Shown one piece after another: positions 41,714 to 49,795 of a stretch of 64,000 bases of DNA; positions within the stretch are counted from its first letter, which is position 1, and every line of letters begins with the position of its first letter. The stretch is from Embleya scabrispora. Its GTDB lineage: Bacteria > Actinomycetota > Actinomycetes > Streptomycetales > Streptomycetaceae. A model generated the notes under the pieces. It did not search any database and was not told where the DNA came from. It saw only the letters and a program-made list of their open reading frames with translations. Both the position numbers and the translations under genes were made by a program. The stretch lies in NCBI RefSeq assembly GCF_002024165.1, contig NZ_MWQN01000003.1, positions 806,001 to 870,000 on the forward strand. The letters run 5' to 3'.

Positions 41714-42673
41714 ATGTCATCCCTGCCCGCTCCGCTCACGCTGTCCGACCACGATCGCCGGCACCGCACGTTGCGCCGCAGACGCCGGCGCGAGACGGCG
41801 ACCGCGTGGGCGTACATCCTGCCCGCCGTCCTGGTCGTGCTGGGCCTGAGCATCGTGCCGTTCGTCTGGTCGCTGCTGCTGTCCTTCCGGGCCGACGACC
41901 TGGTCACCCCCAGCCGCTGGGTCGGCGTGGACAACTACGACGCGCTCACCCAGGACCCGCACTTCAGCCAGGCGGTGCGCAACACCCTGCTGTACACCGC
42001 GCTCTACGTGCCGCTGAGCATGGCCCTGGGGCTGTTCCTGGCGCTGGTGCTCAATCGGCGGATCAAGCTGGTGGGCCTGTACCGCACGCTGATCTTCGTG
42101 CCGTTCGTGATCTCCGCGACGGCGCAGGGTGTGTTGTTCTCGTTCATCCTCGACCCGGAGTTCGGCGCGGCCAACTCGGTGCTGCACGCGCTCGGAATCA
42201 GCCGGCAGGGCTTCCTCACCGATCCCGGACAGGCGTTGCTGGTCCTGGTGGCGATCTCGGTGTGGAGCGGCACCGGGTTCTGCGTGGTGATCTACCTCGC
42301 CGCACTCCAGGACGTGCCGCCCTCGCTCTTGGAGGCGGCTCGGCTCGACGGCGCCGGCCGGTGGCAGTTGTTGCGGCACGTGGTGATGCCGACGCTCACC
42401 CCGGTCAGCCTGTTCCTGGTGTTGTGGCAGACGATCAACGCGTTGCAGGTCTTCGACCTGGTCTATGTGACCACCAAGGGCGGTCCGCTCGGCTCCACCA
42501 CGGTGATCGTCTACTTCGTCTGGGAGCAGGCGTTCAAGAACTTCACCGCCGGATACGGCGCGGCGGCGGCCTACGTGCTGGCCCTCGCGCTCCTGGCCAT
42601 CGGGGTCGCCTCGCGGCTCGTCCGCGGTCGCAGGCCGGCCGGCGCCGTGCTCGTCGAAGGTGGTGCCAAGTGA
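41714..42673 (+). CDS. ABC sugar transporter permease (MalF/UgpA type)
   Basis: The 319-residue protein has six membrane helices (TAWAYILPAVLVVLGLSIVP first) and the EAA loop, LLEAARLDGAGRWQLLRHVV, that docks the ATPase. A basic N-terminus RRHRTLRRRRRRE precedes helix 1. Good ribosome-binding site GAGGAG; the stop overlaps the next start by four bases (GTGA, 42670-42673), so translation is coupled. Confidence 0.94.
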   Translation: MSSLPAPLTLSDHDRRHRTLRRRRRRETATAWAYILPAVLVVLGLSIVPFVWSLLLSFRADDLVTPSRWVGVDNYDALTQDPHFSQAVRNTLLYTALYVPLSMALGLFLALVLNRRIKLVGLYRTLIFVPFVISATAQGVLFSFILDPEFGAANSVLHALGISRQGFLTDPGQALLVLVAISVWSGTGFCVVIYLAALQDVPPSLLEAARLDGAGRWQLLRHVVMPTLTPVSLFLVLWQTINALQVFDLVYVTTKGGPLGSTTVIVYFVWEQAFKNFTAGYGAAAAYVLALALLAIGVASRLVRGRRPAGAVLVEGGAK

Positions 42674-43551
42674 GCGCGACCACCGTCGAAGCCGCCCCCG
42701 CCCAGGCCCGTCCGGCCCCGGTCGCGGCGCCCCGCCGCCGGCTTCCGTTCAGCCCGTGGCATCTGCTGCTGATGCCGCTGTCCCTGCTGTTCGCCCTGCC
42801 GCTGGTGTGGCTGGTGCTCAGCTCGGTGATGAGCAACGCGGAGATCAACCGGTTCCCGCCCGCGCTGTGGCCTTCGGGGATCGACCTGGGCGGCTACCGC
42901 TATGTGCTGGGCAATGCGATGTTCCCGCGCTGGTTCGCCAATTCGCTGATCGTCTCGGCGGTGGCGGTGGCCTCGAACCTGGTGTTCGGGGCGTTGGGGG
43001 GCTACGCGTTCGCCCGGATGCGGTTCGCCGGATCGCGCGTGTTGATGGTGGCGATGTTGGCGACCATGGCGATCCCGTTCCAGCTCACCATGATCCCGAC
43101 GTTCTTGATCATGAAGCGGCTCGGGCTGATCGACACGCTCGGCGCGCTGATCATCCCGTCCCTTGTCACGCCGTTCGCGGTGTTCCTGCTGCGGCAGTTC
43201 TTCCTGTCGCTGCCGCGGGAGTTGGAGGAGGCCGCCTGGATCGACGGGTGTTCGCGACTGCGTGTGTTGTACCTGATCGTGCTGCCGCTGTCCCGGCCGG
43301 CGCTGAGCACCGTCGCGGTGCTCACCTTCCTCACCACCTGGAACGACCTGACCTGGCCGTTGATCGCGATCAACCACGACACCCAGTACACGCTGCAACT
43401 GGGCCTGACCACCTTCCAGGGGCAACACCACACCCAGTGGGCCGCGGTGATGGCGGGCAACGTGATCACCGTGCTGCCCGTGCTCCTCGCCTTCCTCCTC
43501 GCGCAGAAGGCGTTCATCCAGTCGATCACCTCCAGCGGTCTGAAGGGGTAG
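42670..43551 (+). CDS. ABC sugar transporter permease (MalG/UgpE type)
   Basis: The 293-residue second permease has six membrane helices and the EAA loop ELEEAAWIDGCSRLRVLYLI. Helix 1 is WHLLLMPLSLLFALPLVWLV, and the family sequence TFLTTWNDLTWPLIAI is near the end. It forms the membrane channel together with 41714-42673. Confidence 0.94.
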   Translation: MSATTVEAAPAQARPAPVAAPRRRLPFSPWHLLLMPLSLLFALPLVWLVLSSVMSNAEINRFPPALWPSGIDLGGYRYVLGNAMFPRWFANSLIVSAVAVASNLVFGALGGYAFARMRFAGSRVLMVAMLATMAIPFQLTMIPTFLIMKRLGLIDTLGALIIPSLVTPFAVFLLRQFFLSLPRELEEAAWIDGCSRLRVLYLIVLPLSRPALSTVAVLTFLTTWNDLTWPLIAINHDTQYTLQLGLTTFQGQHHTQWAAVMAGNVITVLPVLLAFLLAQKAFIQSITSSGLKG

Positions 43552-43618
43552 CGATGCTACGGGAGTTCGACCCTCTCGTGCTCCGCCCCCTGTCCACCGC
43601 ACACACCCGGGAAGCCCC

Positions 43619-44575
43619 ATGCCGCACACCTTCGACCTGCTCGTCCTCGGCGACGCCAATCCCGACGTCGTGGTCGGCCCCCTCGACCGGCCGTTGGCCT
43701 TCGGTCAGCACGAACACCTCGTCCCCACAGGTCTGCTCACCCTCGGCGGATCCGGCGCGATCACCGCCTGCGGCGCGGCCCGGCTTGGTCTGTCCGTCGC
43801 CATCGCCGGCCGGATCGGCGACGACGACGCGGGCCGCTTCGTGCGCGCCGCGCTCGCGGATCGGGGCGTGGACACCTCGGCGCTGCGTGTCGATCCGAGC
43901 CTGCCCACGCCGCTGACCACGGTGCTCACCCGCACCGACGGGGACCGGGCCATCGTCACCGCGCCGGGCACGCTGGCGGTGACCGGACCCGACGACGTGC
44001 CGGCGGAGTTGCTGCGGCGAAGCCGGCACGTGCACGCCTCCTCCTACTTCCTGATGCCGCGACTGGCGCGGGCGCTGCCCGAGTTGTTGCGCATCGCCCG
44101 CGCGGCCGGCGCCGGGACCTCCCTGGACACCAACGACGACCCCGCCGGGCACTGGGACGCCGGCGGGCTCGCCGCCGTACTGCCCGCCGTGGACTACCTG
44201 TTGCCCAACGCCCAGGAGGCCCGGGCGCTGGCCGGCTCCCCCGCCGCGTCCACCGAGCAGGCCGCCGCGCGGCTGGCCGGGCACGGGCCCGTCGTGGTGG
44301 TCAAGGACGGCGGCGCCGGCGCCTTCGCGTACGACGGCGCCGACGTGCTGCGCACTCGGGGTGTCCCCGCCGAGCCGGTGGACACCGTCGGTGCCGGCGA
44401 CAGCTTCGACGCCGGCTTGATCGCCGCGCTGCTCGCCGGCGAACCCCTCGCCCGAGCCCTCGATTTCGCCGCCGCGTGCGGCGCCCTGTCCACCCGAGCA
44501 ACCGGCGGCACCGCCGCCCAACCCACCCGGGACGAGGCGCTGGACGCGCTCGCCCGCAACGGAAAGAACCAGTGA
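43619..44575 (+). CDS. PfkB-family carbohydrate kinase
   Basis: The 318-residue ribokinase-fold protein has FDLLVLGDANPDVVVGPLDR at the start, GGSGAITACGAARLGLSVAI with the sugar-binding Gly-rich loop, and GPVVVVKDGGAGAFAYDGAD. The signature DTVGAGDSFDAGLIAALLAG carries the catalytic Asp and anion hole. It phosphorylates a monosaccharide, probably the one released by the locus. A phosphorylated product would also suit the DeoR repressor as an inducer. Translation of the next gene is coupled (TGATG, 44573-44577). Confidence 0.92.
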   Translation: MPHTFDLLVLGDANPDVVVGPLDRPLAFGQHEHLVPTGLLTLGGSGAITACGAARLGLSVAIAGRIGDDDAGRFVRAALADRGVDTSALRVDPSLPTPLTTVLTRTDGDRAIVTAPGTLAVTGPDDVPAELLRRSRHVHASSYFLMPRLARALPELLRIARAAGAGTSLDTNDDPAGHWDAGGLAAVLPAVDYLLPNAQEARALAGSPAASTEQAAARLAGHGPVVVVKDGGAGAFAYDGADVLRTRGVPAEPVDTVGAGDSFDAGLIAALLAGEPLARALDFAAACGALSTRATGGTAAQPTRDEALDALARNGKNQ

Positions 44576-45885
44576 TGACCCGCACCAAGATCGTCTTCGT
44601 CGGCGCCGGCAGCGTCGTGTTCACCCAGGGCCTGTTGGCGGACCTGTTCGCCTTTCCGGAGCTGAAGGACGCGCACATCGCGCTGCACGACATCGATCCC
44701 GAACGCCTGGCCACCGCGCACGGTGCGGCCCGGCTGATCGCCGACGACCGGGGCGCGAGCCCCCGGATCACCGCGCACGCCGACCGCCGCGAGGCGCTGG
44801 TCGACGCCCACTTCGTGATCAACATCATCCAGGTCGGCATGCGCGAGGCCACCCGGACCGACTTCGACGTGCCCGCGGGCTACGGCCTGCGCCAGACCAT
44901 CGGCGACACCCTCGGCATAGGCGGCATCTTCCGCGCGCTGCGCACGTTCCCGGTGCTGCGCGCGCTGGGCGAGGACATCGCCGAACTGTGCCCGGACGCC
45001 TGGCTGCTCAACTACACCAACCCGATGGCGATGAACGTCGGCTACCTCCGGCGCGCCACCGGCCTGACCCGCGTGGTGGGCCTGTGCCACTCGGTCTACT
45101 GGACCATGCAGGGCCTGGCCGAACTGGTGGGCGTGCCCTACGAGGAGGTGGACTACCTCGCGGCCGGCGTCAACCACCAGGCGTGGGTGCTGCGCTTCGA
45201 ACACGCCGGCGCCGACCTGTACCCCGAACTCGACGCGCTGATCGCCCGGGACGAGCAACTACGGCGCCGGGTACGGGTGGACATGTACCGCCGGCTCGGC
45301 TACTACCCGACCGAGACCAGCGAGCACTCCAGCGAATACGTGCCCTGGTACCTGGGCCACGACAGCGAGATCAGCCGACTGCGGCTGCCCGTCGGGGCCT
45401 ATCTCGACATCGTCGACGAGAACGTCGCGGCCTACGAGAGCACCCGCTCCGCACTCGCCGCCGGGCAGCCGGTGCCGGTCGAGTCGACCATGGAGTACGC
45501 CCCGCAGATCATCCACAGCATCACCACCGGAACCCCGCGCACCGTCTACGGCAACGTGCCCAATCAGGGCCTGATCGACAACCTGCCCGCCGACGGCGTG
45601 GTCGAAGTCCCGTGCCTGGTGGACAGGTTGGGTGTACAACCGACCCGGGTCGGCGCGCTGCCCGCGCAGTTGGCGGCCCTCAACCGCACCTACCTGAGCG
45701 TCAACGACCTCGTGGTGCGCGCCGCGTTGGAGGACGACCCCCGGCATATCCGCCACGCCGCGATGATCGACCCGGCCACCGCCGCCGTTTTGCCCGTCGA
45801 ACGCATCTGGGACCTGTGCGACGACCTGGTCCGCGCCCACGGCGACCTGCTCCAGCCGGGCCTGCGGGCCACGCTCGGTCACTGA
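44575..45885 (+). CDS. GH4 glycosidase (alpha-galactosidase-like, NAD- and metal-dependent)
   Basis: The 436-residue GH4 enzyme has the Rossmann start KIVFVGAGSVVFTQGLLADL and the conserved LLNYTNPMAMNVGY. It also has VVGLCHSVYWTMQGLAELV, with the metal-binding Cys and the His, and AAGVNHQAWVLRFEHAGADL. CHSV and the NYTNPMAMN block match the MelA alpha-galactosidase/alpha-glucosidase branch rather than 6-phospho-beta-glucosidases. GH4 enzymes work by oxidation-elimination with NAD and Mn. It is the last gene of the ABC-kinase operon and cleaves the imported oligosaccharide in the cytoplasm. Specificity for an amino sugar is inferred only from the nearby GH114. Confidence 0.9.
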   Translation: MTRTKIVFVGAGSVVFTQGLLADLFAFPELKDAHIALHDIDPERLATAHGAARLIADDRGASPRITAHADRREALVDAHFVINIIQVGMREATRTDFDVPAGYGLRQTIGDTLGIGGIFRALRTFPVLRALGEDIAELCPDAWLLNYTNPMAMNVGYLRRATGLTRVVGLCHSVYWTMQGLAELVGVPYEEVDYLAAGVNHQAWVLRFEHAGADLYPELDALIARDEQLRRRVRVDMYRRLGYYPTETSEHSSEYVPWYLGHDSEISRLRLPVGAYLDIVDENVAAYESTRSALAAGQPVPVESTMEYAPQIIHSITTGTPRTVYGNVPNQGLIDNLPADGVVEVPCLVDRLGVQPTRVGALPAQLAALNRTYLSVNDLVVRAALEDDPRHIRHAAMIDPATAAVLPVERIWDLCDDLVRAHGDLLQPGLRATLGH

Positions 45886-45893
45886 CGAGGAGA

Positions 45894-45942
45894 ACCGGGC
45901 CGGCCGGCGGGCCGGACATCGGCCGGCGCCTCCCGGCCCGGT
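45894..45942. terminator. Hairpin between convergent GH4 and acetyltransferase genes
   Basis: ACCGGGCCGG (45894-45903) pairs with CCGGCCCGGT (45933-45942); the loop itself can fold on GCCGG/CCGGC words. It lies just after the GH4 stop and can act in both directions. Confidence 0.5.
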
Positions 45943-45988
45943 GACCCCCGCGACCCGGGGACCCCCGTGACCCGGTGGTCCTCGTGGC

Positions 45989-47215
45989 TCAATAGTCCTC
46001 GTGCGCGTAGGGCAGCAGGTCCGTGCGGAGCGCCGCGTCCAGGCGGTGCGCCGCGCCGGGCGTGGCCTCGGTGACCAGTCCGGCGGCCACCAGTCGGCGG
46101 ATCGGCGTGCCGCCCAGGTAGCAGGTGGCCAACTCCCGTACGTCCAGAGCCAGATCGGGCGCGGCGTCGGTGGCGGTGTAGGTCGCCCCGGCCGCCCCGG
46201 TCGGGTCGGCGGTGAGCCGGAAGCGGCCCTGGTTCGCGGGCAGCGCGGCGTCGCGCACGTCCAGGACCAGGTCCACCGGCGCCGCCCACGACCGCGCGGT
46301 CAGCGCGGTGCGCACGTCGACCAGGCGCAGCCGCAGCGCCGGATACTGCCTGGTCACCCGCACCTGATGGCGATCCCCGGCGAACTGCAGCAGCGGGTCG
46401 TCGAGCGGCCGGGCCCAGGCCACCACCTTGTCGATCAGATCGATCGAGACGAGATAGGCCCACAACGCGGCGGCCGCCGGGGCGTCCCGCGCCTCCAGTT
46501 CGAACACCTGGAGCACGTTGGCCGAGCCGGCGGGGCCCTTGACCTCCTCCACCCGGTAGACGACGTATCCGGCCGGCGTCTCACCCCGCTCGCCGAGCGC
46601 GACGACCCGGATCGGCTCCTCGTCCTCGTCGTCGAGGAGCACCACGGTGCGCCACCACTCCTCGTCCCGGTCCAGCCGCCCGCCGCGCCTGCCCCGCTCC
46701 GCCGCGTAGACCGGACCGAGCAGACCCGGCGCCTTGGCCGGATCGACCAGCCGCAACGGCCGGGGGTCGGGCGCAATGCGCAGGGCGAGCGGCCGGCGGG
46801 CGTCGATCTCGACGCTGCACCCGAGGGTGCCGTTGCCATAGCCGAACCGGCCGTAGATCGCGTCCTCGGAGGCCCACAGGCAGGACAGCGGCTGGCCGAG
46901 TTCGGCGCACCTGCGCCACTGTTCCGCGATCATCCGGGACAGCAGTCCGCGCCTGCGGTGGGTGGGCGCCACGGCGACATAGTCGAGCCCGGCACAGGGC
47001 AGTTCGCCGCCGGGCACGGTCAGCCGGAAGCGGTGCGCGACGACGGCGCCGACGAGGGCGTCGTCCTCGTAGGCGCCGATCCGCCCGCAGACGCGCAGCC
47101 TGTCCCGGTGTTGTTTGCGTTCGTCGGCCGAGTCCGCCTCGTGGAAGGCCAGGTCGGCGAGATCCACGATGCGATCCACCTGCGACTTGGGGATTTCTCG
47201 GATGTCGAGGGTCAC
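45989..47215 (-). CDS. Eis-like GNAT N-acetyltransferase
   Basis: The 408-residue protein has the Eis layout. An N-terminal GNAT domain carries the acetyl-CoA loop LDYVAVAPTHRRRGLLSRMI, then CLWASEDAIYGRFGYGNGTL with the conserved Tyr. A second GNAT-like domain and a C-terminal sterol-carrier-like domain (DLALDVRELATCYLGGTPIR) follow. Mycobacterial Eis acetylates amines of aminoglycosides and peptides, using its C-terminal carboxylate; this protein ends AHEDY. The GTG start lies six bases after TAGCGT, suggesting leaderless transcription. Divergent from the MFS gene. Confidence 0.88.
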   Translation of the reverse strand: MTLDIREIPKSQVDRIVDLADLAFHEADSADERKQHRDRLRVCGRIGAYEDDALVGAVVAHRFRLTVPGGELPCAGLDYVAVAPTHRRRGLLSRMIAEQWRRCAELGQPLSCLWASEDAIYGRFGYGNGTLGCSVEIDARRPLALRIAPDPRPLRLVDPAKAPGLLGPVYAAERGRRGGRLDRDEEWWRTVVLLDDEDEEPIRVVALGERGETPAGYVVYRVEEVKGPAGSANVLQVFELEARDAPAAAALWAYLVSIDLIDKVVAWARPLDDPLLQFAGDRHQVRVTRQYPALRLRLVDVRTALTARSWAAPVDLVLDVRDAALPANQGRFRLTADPTGAAGATYTATDAAPDLALDVRELATCYLGGTPIRRLVAAGLVTEATPGAAHRLDAALRTDLLPYAHEDY

Positions 47216-47348
47216 CCTCGCGACGCTAGCCGGGTCGGGTTCGCCGCGCATCGCGTTTTCTCCGGGCCCGCGCGGCCCGGATCCGGCTCATCCCCCACTT
47301 GAGGGATGGGCCGAGGCCCTCGCACACACGATCGTCGTCGGCACAGTC

Positions 47349-47380
47349 ACCCGCGGATCCGTAATCGCTCATCCGCGGGT
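47349..47380. promoter_or_regulatory. 10-bp inverted repeat upstream of the MFS gene
   Basis: ACCCGCGGAT (47349-47358) and ATCCGCGGGT (47371-47380) are perfect inverted copies 12 bases apart, 22 bases before the MFS start codon. A regulator site or an mRNA hairpin near the ribosome-binding site are both possible. Confidence 0.65.
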
Positions 47381-47402
47381 CCGAAACGGAAAAGGAGCGG
47401 TC

Positions 47403-48596
47403 ATGCGGCTGCGTTTGATCGTCCTGGCCGTCGGCACCTTCGCCATGGGGGTCGACACGTTCGTCATCGCGCCGATCCTGGGCCCGATGGCCGACGACCT
47501 CGACGTGTCCCGAACCGCGGCGGGGTGGCTGATCACCGCGTTCGCGCTCGCCTACGCCCTGGGCGGCCCGGTACTCGCCGCCGCCGTCGGACACCGGGCG
47601 CCGCGCGGCCTGCTGCTCGGCGGCCTCGTGGTCTTCGCCGTCGGCAACGCCCTGAACGCCGTCGCCGGCACCTACGGCTCGGCGATGATCGGTCGTGCCC
47701 TCGCCGGGGCCGGCGCCTCGCTCTACACCGTCAACGCCCTGGCGGTGGCCCGGGCCACCGCGCGGCCGGGGCGGGAGGGGCAGGCCGCCTCGGTGGTCGT
47801 CGGCGGCCTGACCACCGCGATCGTGCTCGGTCTGCCGCTCGGCGCCTGGCTCGGCTCGACCACCGGTTGGCGCGTGGCGCTGTGGCTGATCGTCGGCCTG
47901 GCGGCGGTGGCCGGCGCGGGCATCGCCGCGGTGGTCCCCGACCTGTCGGGGCTGCCGCGCCGGACGCTGCGCGAGCGCGTCGCGCCGCTCACGGACTTGC
48001 GGGTCGTGGTGATCCTCGCCGCCACCCTGCTGTGCCTGACCACCAGTTGGACCGTCTACACCTACTTCGACACGGTGACCCGACCGGCCACCGACGGCGA
48101 CGCCGGGCGTACCTCGCTGATCCTGCTGACCTTCGGCATCGGCGCGGTCTGCGGGAACCTCCTCGTCGGCCGCCTGGCCGACCGCTTCGGCCCCGCCCGC
48201 ACGATCGTGGTCGCCGCCCCGCTGCTCACCGCGGTCGCCGCCCTGGTGCCGGTGTCGTCCCGCTCGATGGCGGCGGCGTGTGTCGTGGTGCCGCTGTGGG
48301 GGCTGCTGCACTGGATGATCAACGTGCCGCAGCAGTTGCGGGTCACCGCCGCCGCCCCCGACGCGGTCCCGCTGGTCCTCGGCCTGCACCAGAGCACGAT
48401 CTACCTCGGGATCAGCACGGGCGGCGCGGCCGGCGCGGCGGGCTTCGCCCTCGGCGGTCGCGCGGGTATCGGCTGGGCGGCGCTGGCCACGGGCGTGCCG
48501 GCGCTGGTCGTCCTGGCCTGGTCGTTGCGGGTCGGGTCGGGGTCCCGGGACGAACTCCGCTCCGCCCCGGTCGAGGCGCCGGTGACGTCGGGCTGA
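47403..48596 (+). CDS. MFS transporter (DHA1-type drug/metabolite exporter)
   Basis: The 397-residue protein has twelve predicted helices. It starts LRLIVLAVGTFAMGVDTFVI, with the DHA1 motifs GWLITAFALAYALGGPVLAA, RALAGAGASLYTVNALAV and GLPLGAWLGSTTGWR; the second half has LLVGRLADRFGPARTIV (motif A-like). Relatives export arabinose-like sugars, chloramphenicol or other small molecules by proton antiport. A good AAGGAG ribosome-binding site is present. The upstream inverted repeat suggests regulation, but no regulator lies directly beside it except the CGNR gene downstream. Confidence 0.9.
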   Translation: MRLRLIVLAVGTFAMGVDTFVIAPILGPMADDLDVSRTAAGWLITAFALAYALGGPVLAAAVGHRAPRGLLLGGLVVFAVGNALNAVAGTYGSAMIGRALAGAGASLYTVNALAVARATARPGREGQAASVVVGGLTTAIVLGLPLGAWLGSTTGWRVALWLIVGLAAVAGAGIAAVVPDLSGLPRRTLRERVAPLTDLRVVVILAATLLCLTTSWTVYTYFDTVTRPATDGDAGRTSLILLTFGIGAVCGNLLVGRLADRFGPARTIVVAAPLLTAVAALVPVSSRSMAAACVVVPLWGLLHWMINVPQQLRVTAAAPDAVPLVLGLHQSTIYLGISTGGAAGAAGFALGGRAGIGWAALATGVPALVVLAWSLRVGSGSRDELRSAPVEAPVTSG

Positions 48597-48613
48597 GTCC
48601 GGGTGCGGAACAA

Positions 48614-48647
48614 CCCGTACGGCCCCGTTCCGGCGGGGCCATACGGG
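48614..48647 (+). terminator. Hairpin terminator after the MFS gene
   Basis: CCCGTACGGCCCCG (48614-48627) pairs with CGGGGCCATACGGG (48634-48647) with one G-T wobble and a 6-base loop, 17 bases after the stop. Confidence 0.7.
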
Positions 48648-48677
48648 TGTCGCACCGGCCGATCCACCCGAGTCGAG

Positions 48678-48690
48678 TAATGGTTATAGT
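48678..48690 (+). promoter_or_regulatory. AT-rich promoter element upstream of the CGNR gene
   Basis: TAA-TGG-TTA (48678-48686) overlaps TATAGT (48685-48690), followed by six T. In so GC-rich a context this is a likely -10 with an overlapping small palindrome, perhaps an autoregulatory site of the CGNR protein. No clear -35 is seen. Confidence 0.45.
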
Positions 48691-48725
48691 CTTTTTTCAC
48701 CGGTTACCTCGGCGGAAGGCAACGT

Positions 48726-49316
48726 GTGCGCATCCCGATGGCCGACTACGTCGCCGGCGCGACGTTCGCGTCCGACCTGGTCAATACCTCGCCCACCGTG
48801 CGTGCCGACACCGGCGACGCGCTTCCCGATCCGGCCGCGCTGACGGGCCTCCTGGCCGGGCACGACCTGCGACTCGACGCCCTGGCGGACGGCGGCGCGC
48901 CCACCGACGACGACCTCCACGCGGTCCGGCTGCTGCGCCGGGAGGTGCGCGGCGTCGTCGAGACCGAGACGGTGGAGCAGGCGGTCGCGGGCTCCGGCGT
49001 GCTCGTCGCCCGGGCGGGGCTCGCCCCCGTCCTGGACCGGGCGGCCGGCGGCGGCTGGCAGTGGTACGTCCCGACCGAGCCGGGCGCGTCGCTCGCCGAC
49101 GAACTGGCCGCGTTCGTCGCGGTCGGGTTGTTCGGCGCCGTCCGCACCCTCGGCCACGAACGTTTCCGCGCCTGCGCCGGCCCCGACTGCCGCGGCGTGT
49201 TCGTCGACACCAGTCGGGCCGGCCGGCGCCGCTACTGCCTGCCGGACCTGTGCGGCAACCGGGTCAACGTGGCCAACCACCGGGCGCGGCGGCTGCGGGC
49301 GGGGGTGGCCCGATGA
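48726..49316 (+). CDS. CGNR zinc-finger / ABATE-domain regulator
   Basis: The 196-residue protein joins an N-terminal ABATE domain (GATFASDLVNTSPTVRAD; LRREVRGVVETETVEQAV) to a C-terminal CGNR zinc finger. The finger reads RFRACAGPDCRGVFVDTSRA then YCLPDLCGNRVNVANHRARR, with four cysteines for zinc. The family is thought to be DNA-binding regulators of stress or catabolic operons. Its stop overlaps the phosphatase start (ATGA, 49313-49316). The GTG at 48726 follows GAAGG. Confidence 0.88.
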   Translation: MRIPMADYVAGATFASDLVNTSPTVRADTGDALPDPAALTGLLAGHDLRLDALADGGAPTDDDLHAVRLLRREVRGVVETETVEQAVAGSGVLVARAGLAPVLDRAAGGGWQWYVPTEPGASLADELAAFVAVGLFGAVRTLGHERFRACAGPDCRGVFVDTSRAGRRRYCLPDLCGNRVNVANHRARRLRAGVAR

Positions 49317-49795
49317 GCGACGCGAGCGGACATCCGCCTCTGACCGGCGCGCTGCGCCTGCCCGACGGGGCCTGGATCCGGGCGCGCGGGCTGCGCCGTC
49401 CGCGGCCGGCGGGTCCGACCCCCGGCTTCGGCCTCTATCTGGGCGACGAGCGGTTGCGCCGCCGCCACGACGAGGCGCTGACGTGGCCGCACGTCTGGCT
49501 CGACTGGCCCGACTTCCGGTTGCCGCGCGACCGGGAGGGGGCGATCCGCGAGATTCGCGCGCTGCACGAACGGGCCCGTGCGGGCGAGGCTGTCGAGGTG
49601 GCCTGCGGCGGCGGCATCGGCCGTACCGGCACCGTCGTCGCGTGCCTGGCCGTACACGCCGGCATCGCCCCCGCGGACGCCGTCGCGTGGGCTCGCGAAC
49701 ACCACCACCGCCGGGCCGTCGAGACACCGTGGCAACGCCACTGGGCGCGCCGCTTCCCGACGGACGGCTCCGTATCGTCCGCGCCCTACAGGTAG
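49313..49795 (+). CDS. Small protein-tyrosine phosphatase-like protein
   Basis: The 160-residue protein carries the PTP loop C-x5-R-T in AVEVACGGGIGRTGTVVACL. Upstream it has HVWLDWPDFRLPRD, with a general-acid Asp candidate, and downstream VAWAREHHHRRAVETPWQRH. It is soluble and compact, like dual-specificity phosphatases in actinobacteria. Translation is coupled to the CGNR regulator, so it may act on the same signal, but its substrate is unknown. It overlaps the convergent deacetylase gene by ten bases. Confidence 0.85.
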   Translation: MSDASGHPPLTGALRLPDGAWIRARGLRRPRPAGPTPGFGLYLGDERLRRRHDEALTWPHVWLDWPDFRLPRDREGAIREIRALHERARAGEAVEVACGGGIGRTGTVVACLAVHAGIAPADAVAWAREHHHRRAVETPWQRHWARRFPTDGSVSSAPYR

